From Fertoeibacter niger (lineage in GTDB: Bacteria > Pseudomonadota > Alphaproteobacteria > Rhodobacterales > Rhodobacteraceae): a stretch of 64,000 bases of DNA. Shown here one piece after another: positions 17,022 through 26,134 of this stretch. A program made the translations under genes and the position numbers. Positions within the stretch are counted from its first letter, which is position 1; each line of letters begins with the position of its first letter. Where the stretch lies: contig NZ_WHUT02000003.1 of NCBI RefSeq assembly GCF_009380135.2, forward strand, positions 310,001 through 374,000, in the 5' to 3' direction. Under the pieces are notes generated by a model. That model saw only the letters and a program-made list of their open reading frames with translations. It ran no database searches and had not been told where the DNA came from.

Positions 17022-17879
17022 ATGCGCCACCCTGTCCTGATAGCGCTGTGCCTTGGTGGCACGGTCGCCCTGAGCGCGTGCAACCGCGGCTCTGACGCCG
17101 AAGTGGATCGCGCGCTGAAAAGTGTCAACGTGATCGACGAATCCAACCTCAACGACATCATGCTGACGGTGGGCGCCCCCGACGAGGCGGTGAACTATTT
17201 CCGCAACGCATCGTCGCAGGATCCCAGCCGCATCGACCTGAAGCGGGGTCTGGCGAAATCGCTGATCCGCGCCAACCGACCCGCCGAGGCGATAGCCGCC
17301 TGGGCCGAGATCGTGGCCTCGCCAGAGGGCACGAATGATGACCGGGTGGACCTTGCCGATGCGCTGATCCGCAGCAACGAATGGAAACGCGCCGAGGCGG
17401 AGCTGAACCAGATCCCCCCCACGCACGAAACCTTCCAGCGCTACCGGCTAGAGGCGATGGTGGCCGACAGCAACAAGAACTGGGCCAAGGCCGACAGTTT
17501 CTATGACACCGCCGTGGGTCTGACCACGAAACCGGCGGGCGTGCTGAACAACTGGGGCTATTCCAAATTGACGCGCGGCGATTACGGCGGGGCGGAAAAG
17601 TTGTTTCTTGAGGCGATCACCTATGATTCCGCGCTGTTCACCTCGAAGAACAACCTGGTGCTGGCGCGGGGCGCACAGCGCAAATACGACATGCCCGTTG
17701 TGCAGATGACCCAGACCGAACGCGCGCAACTGCTGCACACGCTGGCGCTGACCGCGATCAAGCAGGGCGATGTCAGCGTGGGCAAGGGCCTGCTGCAAGA
17801 GGCGATCGACACCCATCCGCAGCACTTCGAGGCGGCATCGCGCAGCCTGGCGGCGCTTGACGCCAATGTGACCAACTGA
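17022..17879 (+). CDS. Second TPR lipoprotein of the Tad locus
   Basis: A 285-residue lipoprotein with signal ending LSAC (Cys about 20) and TPR-like helical repeats through most of its length (AVNYFRNASSQDP, RPAEAIAAWAEI, GDYGGAEKLFLEAI). AAAGGA precedes the ATG. Its stop overlaps the prepilin peptidase start (TGATG). Probably a further periplasmic Tad assembly factor, as multiple TPR lipoproteins are common in these loci. Confidence 0.8.
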   Translation: MRHPVLIALCLGGTVALSACNRGSDAEVDRALKSVNVIDESNLNDIMLTVGAPDEAVNYFRNASSQDPSRIDLKRGLAKSLIRANRPAEAIAAWAEIVASPEGTNDDRVDLADALIRSNEWKRAEAELNQIPPTHETFQRYRLEAMVADSNKNWAKADSFYDTAVGLTTKPAGVLNNWGYSKLTRGDYGGAEKLFLEAITYDSALFTSKNNLVLARGAQRKYDMPVVQMTQTERAQLLHTLALTAIKQGDVSVGKGLLQEAIDTHPQHFEAASRSLAALDANVTN

Positions 17880-18379
17880 TGTCGGCGCTGACGCCGATGG
17901 CGGCGCTGTGGTGCCTGATTGCGGTGGCCCCGATCTGCATCTGGGTCGCGTGGAGCGACATGAAATTCATGAAGATCCCCAACAAGGCGGTGGTGGCGCT
18001 GGCGGTGGTGTATCTGCTGCTGGGGCCGTTGCTGCTGCCGTTTGTCGCGTGGCTGTGGGGTTGGGCGCTGCTGGCGGGGGTGCTGGTGACGGGGTTCCTG
18101 CTGAACATGGGCGGGCTGATCGGCGCAGGCGATGCGAAATTCGCAGCCGCCATGGCCCCGTTCTTCATCGGCGGCGATACCCGGTTCATACTGGCGCTGT
18201 TTGCCGCCTGCCTGCTGGGGGCTTTTGCCAGCCACCGGGGCCTGCGGCTGATCGGGCCGTTCCGCGCCGCCACCGCCGACTGGGCATCCTGGACGCACAA
18301 GGATTTTCCCATGGGTCTGGCGCTGGCGGGCACGCTGATATTCTATCTTCTGGCGGTGATCCGCTTTACTGTTTCCTAA
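17879..18379 (+). CDS. cpaA: Prepilin peptidase CpaA/TadV
   Basis: A 166-residue A24-family aspartic peptidase with about four to five membrane helices. The two catalytic aspartates are D27 (WSDMKF) and D85 in GAGDAKFA, the conserved GxGD motif. It lacks the N-methyltransferase domain, as Tad-specific peptidases do. It processes the Flp pilins and the TadE-like pseudopilins upstream. Confidence 0.92.
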   Translation: MSALTPMAALWCLIAVAPICIWVAWSDMKFMKIPNKAVVALAVVYLLLGPLLLPFVAWLWGWALLAGVLVTGFLLNMGGLIGAGDAKFAAAMAPFFIGGDTRFILALFAACLLGAFASHRGLRLIGPFRAATADWASWTHKDFPMGLALAGTLIFYLLAVIRFTVS

Positions 18380-18424
18380 CTTGCAATGGCGCAAGCTGCG
18401 CCGGTCTTGCCGCAGGGACTGCCG

Positions 18425-19738
18425 ATGAACATGCAAAGCCCCTCTACCGTCGTCGCCCCCCCGGCCCCGCGCAACATGGCCGAAACCGGCCTGTCGCCGG
18501 TAATGATGCGTGACATCCTGCTGAAAACCATGTTCCGCATGAACCTTGATCTTGTGTCGGAAATCGCGCGGGTGATCTGCCTGCCGGTGCCGATCACGCA
18601 GGAACTGGTGGATATCGCCCGCACCCAGCGGCTGCTGGAGGCGCAGGGCACGCTGCATGCCACATCCGGCAACGAAATGGGCTATCAGCTGACCGATGGC
18701 GGCAAGGCCCGCGCGCTGGATGCGCTGACGCAGTCGGAATATTACGGTGCCATGCCCGTGCCGCTGGAAGATTACAAACAGCAGGTCAAACGCCAGTCGG
18801 TGCGCGCGATAAAGCTGACGCGCACCGAACTCTTGCGCGGCATGGGCCATCTGATCCTGCCCGATGACCTGATCGACAATCTGGGGCCTGCGGTGACATC
18901 GGGCCGCTCGATCCTGATGTATGGCCCGCCCGGAAACGGGAAATCCAGCATTTCCAACGGCATCCGCGATGCGCTGGGGGACAAGATCTATGTGCCCCGC
19001 GCGCTGGAATATTCCGGTCAGGTTATCACCGTCTATGACCCCATCGTGCATGCCGCAGCCGAGGCGGCGGTGGATGACCCGAACAGCCTGCGCCGCACCT
19101 CGAACCGGTTCGACAACCGCTATGTGTTCTGCGAACGCCCCACGGTGATCACCGGGGGCGAGTTGAGCCTTGAGATGCTCGATCTTACCTACAACCCCAC
19201 GGCGCGCACCTATCAGGCGCCGTTGCAGCTGAAATCCACCGGCGGGATTTTCATCGTCGATGACCTTGGCCGTCAGGCCGAACCGCCGCAAAAACTGGTG
19301 AACCGCTGGATCGTGCCGCTGGAAGAGGCGCGCGATATTCTGGCGCTGCAATCGGGCGAAAAGTTCACCGTGCCCTTTGACACGCTGGTGATCTTTTCCA
19401 CCAACTTCCACCCGAACGAGATTTTTGACGGCGCGGCCCTGCGGCGGATCTTTTTCAAGATCAAGATCGACGGGCCGTCACAGGAAAATTTTCTGAAAAT
19501 CTTCGCCATGGTGGCGCGCAAGAAAAAGATGCCGCTGGATGAGCGCACTCTGGTGCATCTGATGAAGGTCAAATTCCCCAGCATCAACAACAACTATGCC
19601 AATTACATGCCGAATTTCCTGATCGACCAGATGATCGCGGTGTGCGAATTTGAAGGCGTGCCCAACCACATGACCCCCGACCTGATCGACCGGGCCTGGG
19701 GCAACATGTTCGTGCGGCAGGAGATCATTGCCAAATAG
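18425..19738 (+). CDS. MoxR-like AAA+ ATPase with winged-helix-like N-terminus
   Basis: A 437-residue protein. Residues about 25-100 resemble a winged helix ([14 protein letters not shown] ... [16 protein letters not shown]). A single AAA+ module follows with Walker [10 protein letters not shown] (about 167-175), Walker [11 protein letters not shown] (about 275-284, second Asp where Glu is usual) and sensor-1 FSTN (about 322). The start at 18425 has AGGGAC upstream; an ATG at 18386 lacks one. It is the last gene of the Tad run, 45 bases behind the peptidase. It is not part of the textbook Tad set; a MoxR-type remodeller acting on the vWA protein at the other end of the island is a plausible idea. 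Confidence 0.8.
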   Translation: MNMQSPSTVVAPPAPRNMAETGLSPVMMRDILLKTMFRMNLDLVSEIARVICLPVPITQELVDIARTQRLLEAQGTLHATSGNEMGYQLTDGGKARALDALTQSEYYGAMPVPLEDYKQQVKRQSVRAIKLTRTELLRGMGHLILPDDLIDNLGPAVTSGRSILMYGPPGNGKSSISNGIRDALGDKIYVPRALEYSGQVITVYDPIVHAAAEAAVDDPNSLRRTSNRFDNRYVFCERPTVITGGELSLEMLDLTYNPTARTYQAPLQLKSTGGIFIVDDLGRQAEPPQKLVNRWIVPLEEARDILALQSGEKFTVPFDTLVIFSTNFHPNEIFDGAALRRIFFKIKIDGPSQENFLKIFAMVARKKKMPLDERTLVHLMKVKFPSINNNYANYMPNFLIDQMIAVCEFEGVPNHMTPDLIDRAWGNMFVRQEIIAK

Positions 19739-19827
19739 CGTCCGCGCCCGGCGTGCCTGCGTTCACGCATGGCGGCGCGCTTCTGCCCCACTACCCCCCG
19801 GCAGCAAACCGCTGTATACCCGCGCCC

Positions 19828-21210
19828 ATGTCGCAGAACCCGCCCAACCTCCGCCCCGATCTTGCCCCCAAGGCGCGCTTTGACGAGCCGCGCCGCGAGG
19901 GTCAGCCCACCATCGGCATGGTCAGCCTTGGCTGCCCCAAGGCGCTGGTGGACAGTGAACGCATCCTGACCCGGCTGCGCGCCGAGGGCTACGCGATTTC
20001 GGCCGATTACGCCGGGGCCGATGCGGTGATCGTGAACACCTGCGGCTTTCTTGACAGCGCCAAGGCCGAAAGCCTGGAGGCGATCGGCGAGGCGTTGCGC
20101 GAGAATGGCCGGGTGATCGTGACCGGCTGTCTGGGTGCGGAACCCGATTACATCACCGGCGCGCATCCGAAAGTCTTGGCCGTCACCGGCCCGCATCAAT
20201 ACGAACAGGTGCTGGACGCGGTGCATGGCGCGGTGCCCGCCCGGCCCGACCCGTTCATTGATCTGCTGCCCGCCAGCGCCGTCAGCCTGACGCCGCGCCA
20301 CTACAGCTATCTGAAGATTTCCGAAGGCTGCAACCACAAGTGCAAGTTCTGCATCATCCCCGACATGCGCGGCCTGCTGCAAAGCCGCCCCGCCCATGCC
20401 GTGCTGCGCGAGGCGGAAAAGCTGGTGCAGGCGGGGGTCAGGGAACTGCTGGTGATTTCGCAGGACACCTCGGCCTACGGCGTGGACCGCAAGCATGACG
20501 CCTCACCCTGGAAGGGGGGCGAGGTGCGCAGCCACATCACAGATCTGGCCCGCGAACTGGGGTCTTTGGGTGCCTGGGTGCGGCTGCATTACGTCTATCC
20601 CTATCCGCATGTGCGCAACCTGATCCCGCTGATGGCCGAGGGGCTGGTGCTGCCCTATCTCGACATTCCGTTCCAGCATGCCGATCCGGGCGTGCTGCGG
20701 CGGATGGCCCGGCCCGCAGCAGCGGCAAAAACGCTGGACGAGATTGCGGCATGGCGGCGCGATTGCCCCGACATCACCCTGCGCTCCACCTTCATCGTCG
20801 GCTATCCGGGCGAGACAGAGGCCGAGTTCCAGACCCTGCTGGATTGGATGTACGAGGCGCAACTGGATCGCGTCGGTTGTTTTCAATACGAAAACGTGGC
20901 GGGTGCCCGGTCGAACGCCCTGCCCGACCATGTGCCCGCCGAGGTGAAGCAGGAACGTTGGGATCGTTTCATGGAAAAAGCCCAGGCGATTTCCGAGGCG
21001 AAACTGGCGGCCAAGTTGGGCCGCACAGTGCAGGTCATCGTCGATGAGGTGGACGCCGAGGGCGCCACCTGCCGCACCATGGCCGATGCGCCGGAAATCG
21101 ACGGCAACCTGTTCATCGACGCGGGGTTCGAGGGGCTGAAACCCGGGGATATCCTGCCGGTAACGGTGGAAGAGGCCGGCGAGTATGACCTGTGGGGCAG
21201 CCGCGCCTGA
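19828..21210 (+). CDS. rimO: Ribosomal protein S12 methylthiotransferase RimO
   Basis: A 460-residue radical SAM enzyme that adds a methylthio group to an aspartate of ribosomal protein S12. The N-terminal UPF0004 domain holds cysteines in [26 protein letters not shown] and TGCLGAEP; the radical SAM motif is [12 protein letters not shown] (about 168-179); a TRAM domain ends the protein. The ATG at 19828 has no clear Shine-Dalgarno, and an upstream ATG at 19753 is less likely as it would add a non-conserved tail. It ends 1 base from the convergent RpiR gene. Confidence 0.95.
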   Translation: MSQNPPNLRPDLAPKARFDEPRREGQPTIGMVSLGCPKALVDSERILTRLRAEGYAISADYAGADAVIVNTCGFLDSAKAESLEAIGEALRENGRVIVTGCLGAEPDYITGAHPKVLAVTGPHQYEQVLDAVHGAVPARPDPFIDLLPASAVSLTPRHYSYLKISEGCNHKCKFCIIPDMRGLLQSRPAHAVLREAEKLVQAGVRELLVISQDTSAYGVDRKHDASPWKGGEVRSHITDLARELGSLGAWVRLHYVYPYPHVRNLIPLMAEGLVLPYLDIPFQHADPGVLRRMARPAAAAKTLDEIAAWRRDCPDITLRSTFIVGYPGETEAEFQTLLDWMYEAQLDRVGCFQYENVAGARSNALPDHVPAEVKQERWDRFMEKAQAISEAKLAAKLGRTVQVIVDEVDAEGATCRTMADAPEIDGNLFIDAGFEGLKPGDILPVTVEEAGEYDLWGSRA

Positions 21211-22080
21211 TCAGCGGTGCCGCCGGAAGAACCGTGACCGGGCATACAGATCCTCCAGCCGTTTCATCCGGCCTTCGGTCACGTCCCATGTCAGGCCCTG
21301 CACGGCGGCCAGCAGCGTTTCCACCAGCACCAGCACGGAAACCGTGCTGTCCCAGGCGCTTGGCGCCTCGATATGGCATGACATTGTATGGCGGGCATGC
21401 ACGGCGGCGGGCGACAGCCAGCGGTCGGTGATCAAGATCACCTCGGCCCCCTGTTCCACCGCCATTTCAACCACTTGCAGCACCGAGTTTTCATAGCGGC
21501 GGATGTCGAACACCAGCAGCACATCGCCCTGCGCCATGTCCAGCAGCGCGGGCGGCCAGGTGTTCGACATGTCCGACATCAGCGTGACATCGGCGCGCAC
21601 CACCTTCATCAGCGTCACGAAGTAATCGGCCATCGCATGCGTGATGCGCCCGCCCAGCGCGAAAACGCGGCGGTTGCGGTCGGCCAGCAGGGCCGCCGCC
21701 GCATCAAATTCGGCATGGTCGATCTGGTGCAGCGTGGCTTGCAGGTTGGCCACCACGGCATCGGCAAAACGGTTCAGGATATGCGTATCGGGCACGCCGC
21801 CCGCCCAGCGGTCATGCTTGGCCAGGGGTGAGACCAGCATCGCCTCGACCTCGCCGCGCAAGGCATGCTGGAAATCGGGATAGCCCTTGTAGCCCAGCTT
21901 TTGCACCAGCCGCACCACCGTGGGGGTGGAAACCCCGGCCGCCTTGGCCAAAGCGGTGATCGAGCCCAGCGCCGCCACGGGATAATGCCGCAGGATATGC
22001 GTGGCCAGTTGCCGTTCGGCCCGGGTCATGCCGGGCAGCGCGGCGGTGATCTGGTCTTCCAAAGGCAGGGTGCCGGTCAT
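21211..22080 (-). CDS. RpiR/MurR-family transcriptional regulator
   Basis: A 289-residue regulator. It has an N-terminal HTH_6 domain (about 1-80; SITALAKAAGVSTPTVVRLVQKLGYKGYPDF) and a C-terminal SIS domain (about 125-255), which in this family binds a sugar phosphate or similar ligand. It is divergent from the amidohydrolase/TRAP/ligase cluster across a 154-base gap, so it is the likely regulator of that cluster. The ligand cannot be told. Confidence 0.9.
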   Translation of the reverse strand: MTGTLPLEDQITAALPGMTRAERQLATHILRHYPVAALGSITALAKAAGVSTPTVVRLVQKLGYKGYPDFQHALRGEVEAMLVSPLAKHDRWAGGVPDTHILNRFADAVVANLQATLHQIDHAEFDAAAALLADRNRRVFALGGRITHAMADYFVTLMKVVRADVTLMSDMSNTWPPALLDMAQGDVLLVFDIRRYENSVLQVVEMAVEQGAEVILITDRWLSPAAVHARHTMSCHIEAPSAWDSTVSVLVLVETLLAAVQGLTWDVTEGRMKRLEDLYARSRFFRRHR

Positions 22081-22234
22081 CGCGGGTCCACGGGCTGAAT
22101 CGCGCGGCAGGGCGCAGGGCCAGATTGCACAGATTCAGAAAACTTTGTAACAGAAAATAAGCAGAAGAAAAATTCTTGACAGAACGCTGGGCAACAGTGG
22201 AGCCTGAACGAACACACAGCATGACTCGGGCAGG
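22081..22234 (+). promoter_or_regulatory. Divergent promoter region, RpiR / catabolic cluster
   Basis: This gap holds an A-rich island (22134-22175) with four CAGAA copies on the plus strand (22136, 22151, 22162, 22180) and a TTGACA (22176-22181) that could be a -35 box, without a convincing -10. It is the probable site of RpiR binding. Confidence 0.4.
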
Positions 22235-23026
22235 ATGACGCAGGCAGAACCCATCACGCAACACAGCTTTCCGGCCCAGGTGGAAAACCGGGCGGCGGCG
22301 GGGCGTGTGGTGCTGATCTGCGAACATGCCTCGTGCCACATCCCGCCGCGCTGGGGCGATCTGGGTCTGACGGCGGAACAGGCGCGCGCGCATATCGCGT
22401 GGGATCCGGGCGCGCTGGAACTGGCGCGCGGCCTGTCGCGGCGGCTGGATGCGGTGCTCATCCATGCGCCGGTGTCGCGGCTGGTGTATGATTGCAACCG
22501 CGCGCCCGATCAGCCCGGGGCGATGCCAGCCCGGTCGGAACTGCATGACATTCCCGGCAACGCCGCCCTGACTGCGCAGGAAAAGGCCGAACGCACCGCC
22601 GCCGTCTATGCCCCGTTTCACGCCGGGGTGCAGGCCGAGCTGGCGCGGCGCATCGCGCTGAGTGTGCCGCCGGTCATCATCACGGTGCATTCCTTTACCC
22701 CGGTCTATTTCGGCCAGCGCCGGGCGGTGGAGTTTGGCGTGATCCATGACGGCGATGATGCGCTGGCCTTGGCCGTGCTGGCCGCCGCCCGGGCGCGCAC
22801 CTCGCTGCAAGCCGAGCTGAACGCCCCCTATTCCGCCGCTGACGGGGTGACGCACACGTTGCGGCTGCACGCCCTGCCCTACGGCCTGCCCCACGCGATG
22901 CTGGAAATCCGCAACGACCTGCTGGCCAGCCCCGCCGCCTGCGATGCCATGGCCGCCACACTGGCCCCCGTGCTGGCCGGGGCCGTGGCCAGCCTTGCTG
23001 CCCACCCCGCCCTGACCCCCGCCTGA
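22235..23026 (+). CDS. N-formylglutamate amidohydrolase family protein
   Basis: A 263-residue FGase-family amidohydrolase. The zinc-binding motif CEHAS lies about 29-33, followed by the family segment VSRLVYDCNRAPD (about 82-94) and VHSFTPVY (about 151). FGases hydrolyse N-formylglutamate to formate and glutamate in histidine breakdown, but no hut gene is near. Instead it starts an apparent operon with a TRAP transporter and a glutamine-synthetase-like ligase, so hydrolysis of a gamma-glutamyl amide is a reasonable alternative substrate. The ribosome binding site is weak (GGCAGG abuts the ATG). TRAP small permease follows after 10 bases. Confidence 0.85.
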   Translation: MTQAEPITQHSFPAQVENRAAAGRVVLICEHASCHIPPRWGDLGLTAEQARAHIAWDPGALELARGLSRRLDAVLIHAPVSRLVYDCNRAPDQPGAMPARSELHDIPGNAALTAQEKAERTAAVYAPFHAGVQAELARRIALSVPPVIITVHSFTPVYFGQRRAVEFGVIHDGDDALALAVLAAARARTSLQAELNAPYSAADGVTHTLRLHALPYGLPHAMLEIRNDLLASPAACDAMAATLAPVLAGAVASLAAHPALTPA

Positions 23027-23036
23027 AGGACCGCCG

Positions 23037-23588
23037 ATGCACCCTGCCCTGATCCGCTATGTGCGCGTGACCGAAGCGGTGAATTACCGCGTGGGGCGGT
23101 TTGCGATGTATCTGCTGTTCGTGATGATGGCCATTCTGCTGTGGTCATCGGTCACGAAGGTTTTCAAGGTGCCCGCCCTGTGGACGCTGGAAATGGCGCA
23201 GTTCACGCTGGTGGCCTATTACCTGCTGGGTGCGCCCTATTCGCTGCAACTGGGCAGCAATGTGCGGATGGACCTGCTTTATGGCCGGATGAGCGCCCGG
23301 CGGCGTGCGGGGTGGGATGTGTTCACGGTGTTCGCGCTGATGTTCTATCTGGCGGTGATGCTGTGGGGGGCGATTGACAGCACGGTCTATTCCTTTGCCA
23401 CGGGCGAGCGGAACCCATCAGCCTGGCGGCCCTATCTGTGGCCCTTGAAGCTGGTGATCTGTCTGGCCTTCGTGCTGATGCTGTTGCAGGCGGTGGCGCA
23501 TCTGATCCGCGACATTGCCATATTGCGCGGCATTGATCTGGGCGGCGAACCGGCAGGCGCGGAAAAAGTCGCAGGCGAGGTGGCATGA
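23037..23588 (+). CDS. dctQ: TRAP transporter small permease (DctQ family)
   Basis: A 183-residue membrane protein with four predicted helices (about 22-45, 58-80, 100-120, 140-162). It pairs with the large permease, whose start overlaps its stop (ATGA). TRAP transporters use an ion gradient and a periplasmic binding protein. The sequence alone does not give the substrate; neighbours suggest an amine or amino alcohol. Confidence 0.9.
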   Translation: MHPALIRYVRVTEAVNYRVGRFAMYLLFVMMAILLWSSVTKVFKVPALWTLEMAQFTLVAYYLLGAPYSLQLGSNVRMDLLYGRMSARRRAGWDVFTVFALMFYLAVMLWGAIDSTVYSFATGERNPSAWRPYLWPLKLVICLAFVLMLLQAVAHLIRDIAILRGIDLGGEPAGAEKVAGEVA

Positions 23589-24913
23589 TGGAATATGAAA
23601 CCATCGCCATTCTGATGTTTTCCACCATGATGCTGATGATGCTGACCGGGCAGCGCGTGTTCGGGGCCATCGGTTTTGTCGCCGTGGTGGCGGCCTTGGT
23701 GCTGTGGGGGCCCGGCGCGCAACAGATGGGCTTTTCGGCGGTCATGAAGCTGATGAAATGGAACGCGATGCTGACGCTGCCCATGTTCATCTTCATGGGC
23801 TATGTGATGAGCGAAAGCCGCCTGGCCGAAGACCTTTACAAGATGTTTCACGTCTGGTTCGGCCCGGTGCCGGGGGGGCTGGCCATTGGCACGATCCTGC
23901 TGATGGTGCTGATTTCGGCGATGAACGGGCTGTCGGTGGCGGGCATGGCGATTGGTGCCACCGTGGCGCTGCCTGAACTGGTGCGCCGGGGCTATGACAA
24001 GCCGATGATTTCGGGGGTGATACAGGCCGGGTCATCGCTTGGCATCCTGATACCGCCTTCGGTGGTGCTGGTGCTTTACGCCATGATCGCGCGCCAGCCG
24101 GTCAGCCAGCTGTGGCTGGCGGGCATCGTGCCGGGGCTGCTGATGGCGGCGCTGTTCATCGCCTATATCGCCATCCGCTGCCGCATCAACCCCGCACTTG
24201 GCCCGGTGATTTCGGCAGAAGAGCGGGCGACGATCACCCTTGGCGAAAAGATCCGCCTGCTGCGCGCGGGGCTGCTGCCGCTGGGCATCTTTGCCGTGAT
24301 GATGGTGCCATTCGTGGCGGGCTGGGCCAGCCTGACTGAAAGCGCCGTGATCGGCGCGCTGGCCACCGTGGCAGCGGCTGTGGTGAAAGGCCGTTTCACG
24401 AAACAGGTGTTCGAGGTCGCCACCCGTTCCACCCTCGCCATCACCTGCATGTTCATGCTGATCATCCTGGCCGCACTGTCATTCGGCGCGGTGTTTGACG
24501 GCCTTGGCGCGGGCCGGGCGATCGAGGCATTCTTCATCGACGAGCTGGGGCTGGAGCGCTGGGAAATCCTGATCCTGATGCAGCTTTCCTTCCTGATCAT
24601 GGGCATGTTTCTGGATGACACGGCCATGCTGGTGATCGTGGCACCGCTTTACGTCAGCCTTGCCAGCGCGCTGGAATTTGACCTGATCTGGTATGGCATT
24701 CTTTACACGATCACCTGCCAGATTGCCTATCTCACGCCGCCCTTCGGCTATAACCTGTTTCTCATGCGCGCCATGGCCCCGCCTGATTTCACGCTGCCGG
24801 TGATCTACCGTTCGGTGATCCCCTTTGTTCTGCTGATGCTGCTGACACTGGTGATCCTGATGATGTTCCCGCAGCTTGCGCTGTGGCTGCCGCAACTGAT
24901 CTACGGAACCTGA
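23585..24913 (+). CDS. dctM: TRAP transporter large permease (DctM family)
   Basis: A 442-residue membrane protein with about 12 helices, containing GLSVAGMAIGATVALPEL and GSSLGILIPPSVV typical of DctM, and the later LTPPFGYNLFLMRAM. It is the transport subunit of the TRAP system. It starts within the stop of the small permease gene; ATGATG leaves 23585 or 23588 as the start. Confidence 0.93.
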   Translation: MMEYETIAILMFSTMMLMMLTGQRVFGAIGFVAVVAALVLWGPGAQQMGFSAVMKLMKWNAMLTLPMFIFMGYVMSESRLAEDLYKMFHVWFGPVPGGLAIGTILLMVLISAMNGLSVAGMAIGATVALPELVRRGYDKPMISGVIQAGSSLGILIPPSVVLVLYAMIARQPVSQLWLAGIVPGLLMAALFIAYIAIRCRINPALGPVISAEERATITLGEKIRLLRAGLLPLGIFAVMMVPFVAGWASLTESAVIGALATVAAAVVKGRFTKQVFEVATRSTLAITCMFMLIILAALSFGAVFDGLGAGRAIEAFFIDELGLERWEILILMQLSFLIMGMFLDDTAMLVIVAPLYVSLASALEFDLIWYGILYTITCQIAYLTPPFGYNLFLMRAMAPPDFTLPVIYRSVIPFVLLMLLTLVILMMFPQLALWLPQLIYGT

Positions 24914-24934
24914 CCCCCAACCTGAACCCATCGA

Positions 24935-24954
24935 GGGGCGGGAAAAACCGCCCC
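24935..24954 (+). promoter_or_regulatory. Intercistronic stem-loop between dctM and dctP
   Basis: GGGGCGG (24935-24941) pairs with CCGCCCC (24948-24954) round a 6-base A-rich loop. There is no T-run. Such loops often let the binding-protein message be kept at a higher level than the permease message. Confidence 0.5.
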
Positions 24955-24980
24955 CACCACCCAACAAGGAGACAAAGACG

Positions 24981-26021
24981 ATGACAACCAGACGTTCCTT
25001 TCTGACCAAAGGCGCCATCGCCGGCGCCGCCACCCTTGCTGCGCCCGTCGTCGCGCGCGCCCAGGATGCGCCTATCAAATGGCGCATGCAGACCTATGCC
25101 GGGTCGGCGCTGGGTGAGCAGGTGGTGAAACCCGCCGTTGACATGTTCAACCGCATCGCCGCCGGGCAGATGGAGATCGAACTGTTCTACGCCGATCAGC
25201 TTGTTCCCACGGCGGAACTGTTCCGCGCCATGCAGTCCGGCACCATCGACTGCGTGCAGTCGGATGATGACAGCATGGCCTCGCCCACCGAAGTCACCGT
25301 GTTCGGCGGCTATTTCCCGCTGGGCCTGCGCTACAGCCTCGACGTGCCCGCGCTGTTCAACAAATACGGCCTGAAGGCGATCTGGGAAGAGGAATATGCC
25401 AAGGTCGGGGTGAAACACATTTCCGCCGGCGCCTGGGATCCCTGCCATTTCGCCACGAAAGACCCGATCAATTCGCTGGCCGACCTGCAGGGCAAGCGGG
25501 TGTTCACCTTCCCCACCGCGGGCCGTTTCCTGACCCGCTTTGGCGTGGTGCCGGTGACTCTGCCATGGGAAGACATCGAAGTGGCGATGCAGACGGGCGA
25601 GCTTGACGGCATCGCATGGTCGGGCATCACCGAGGTTTACACAGTGGGCTGGTCGAACGTGACCAACTATTTCCTGACCAACAACATCTCGGGCGCGTGG
25701 ATCGGACATTTCTTCGCCAATATGGACCGCTGGAACGAACTGCCCCCGCATCTGCAGGAACTGGTGGCCGTGTGCTTCGAACAGTCGCATTATTATCGCC
25801 AGCACTGGTATTGGGCGGGCGAGGCCGATCTGCGCGTGAACGGGCCGAAACTGCAACTGACCACCATTCCCGATGCCGAATGGGCCACCGTGGAAACCGC
25901 CGCGCAGGAATTCTGGGATGAAATCGCGGCGGAATCGGAGACCAAGGCCAAGGTTGTGGCGATCATCAAGCAATACAACGATGTGCAAGTGAAGGCCGGG
26001 CGGCCCTACCGCTATACCTGA
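24981..26021 (+). CDS. dctP: TRAP transporter substrate-binding protein (DctP family)
   Basis: A 346-residue periplasmic protein. The N-terminus (TTRRSFLTKGA ... VVARAQ) has a twin-arginine (RRSFL) signal, so export by Tat is likely. The mature part has the DctP fold, including the conserved central segment with GRFLTRFGVVPVTLPWEDIE that carries the usual ligand-binding Arg. A strong AAGGAG ribosome binding site precedes the ATG. A separate hairpin upstream and three downstream suggest differential expression within the operon. Confidence 0.93.
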   Translation: MTTRRSFLTKGAIAGAATLAAPVVARAQDAPIKWRMQTYAGSALGEQVVKPAVDMFNRIAAGQMEIELFYADQLVPTAELFRAMQSGTIDCVQSDDDSMASPTEVTVFGGYFPLGLRYSLDVPALFNKYGLKAIWEEEYAKVGVKHISAGAWDPCHFATKDPINSLADLQGKRVFTFPTAGRFLTRFGVVPVTLPWEDIEVAMQTGELDGIAWSGITEVYTVGWSNVTNYFLTNNISGAWIGHFFANMDRWNELPPHLQELVAVCFEQSHYYRQHWYWAGEADLRVNGPKLQLTTIPDAEWATVETAAQEFWDEIAAESETKAKVVAIIKQYNDVQVKAGRPYRYT

Positions 26022-26092
26022 GTGCTGCCACAGCCCCGGCAGCACGCCGGGGCCCCACAGGAAAGATGCCCCGGGATCATCCCCGGGGCATC
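26022..26092 (+). promoter_or_regulatory. Three-stem structured spacer between dctP and ligase gene
   Basis: GTGCTGCC (26022-26029) pairs with 26038-26045. The alternative GCCCCGGC (26033-26040) pairs with 26046-26053 and excludes the first. Then GATGCCCCGGG (26065-26075) pairs with 26082-26092 in an 11-bp stem with a 6-base loop. No T-run follows. It may slow or partly stop transcription after the binding-protein gene, or protect its 3' end. Confidence 0.55.
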
Positions 26093-26134
26093 CTTGCACA
26101 GGCGGCGCGCGCCGCAGAGGGAAAGAGGCCGGAC

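Noticed and set aside
17621-19411. A 596-codon minus-strand open frame
   Set aside because: Antisense to three clear Tad genes; biased to Gln, His and Arg, typical of shadows in high-GC DNA.
22235-23026. Histidine-degradation gene hutG
   Set aside because: The family fits, but no hut gene is near and the neighbours point to gamma-glutamyl amine chemistry, so I left the symbol empty.
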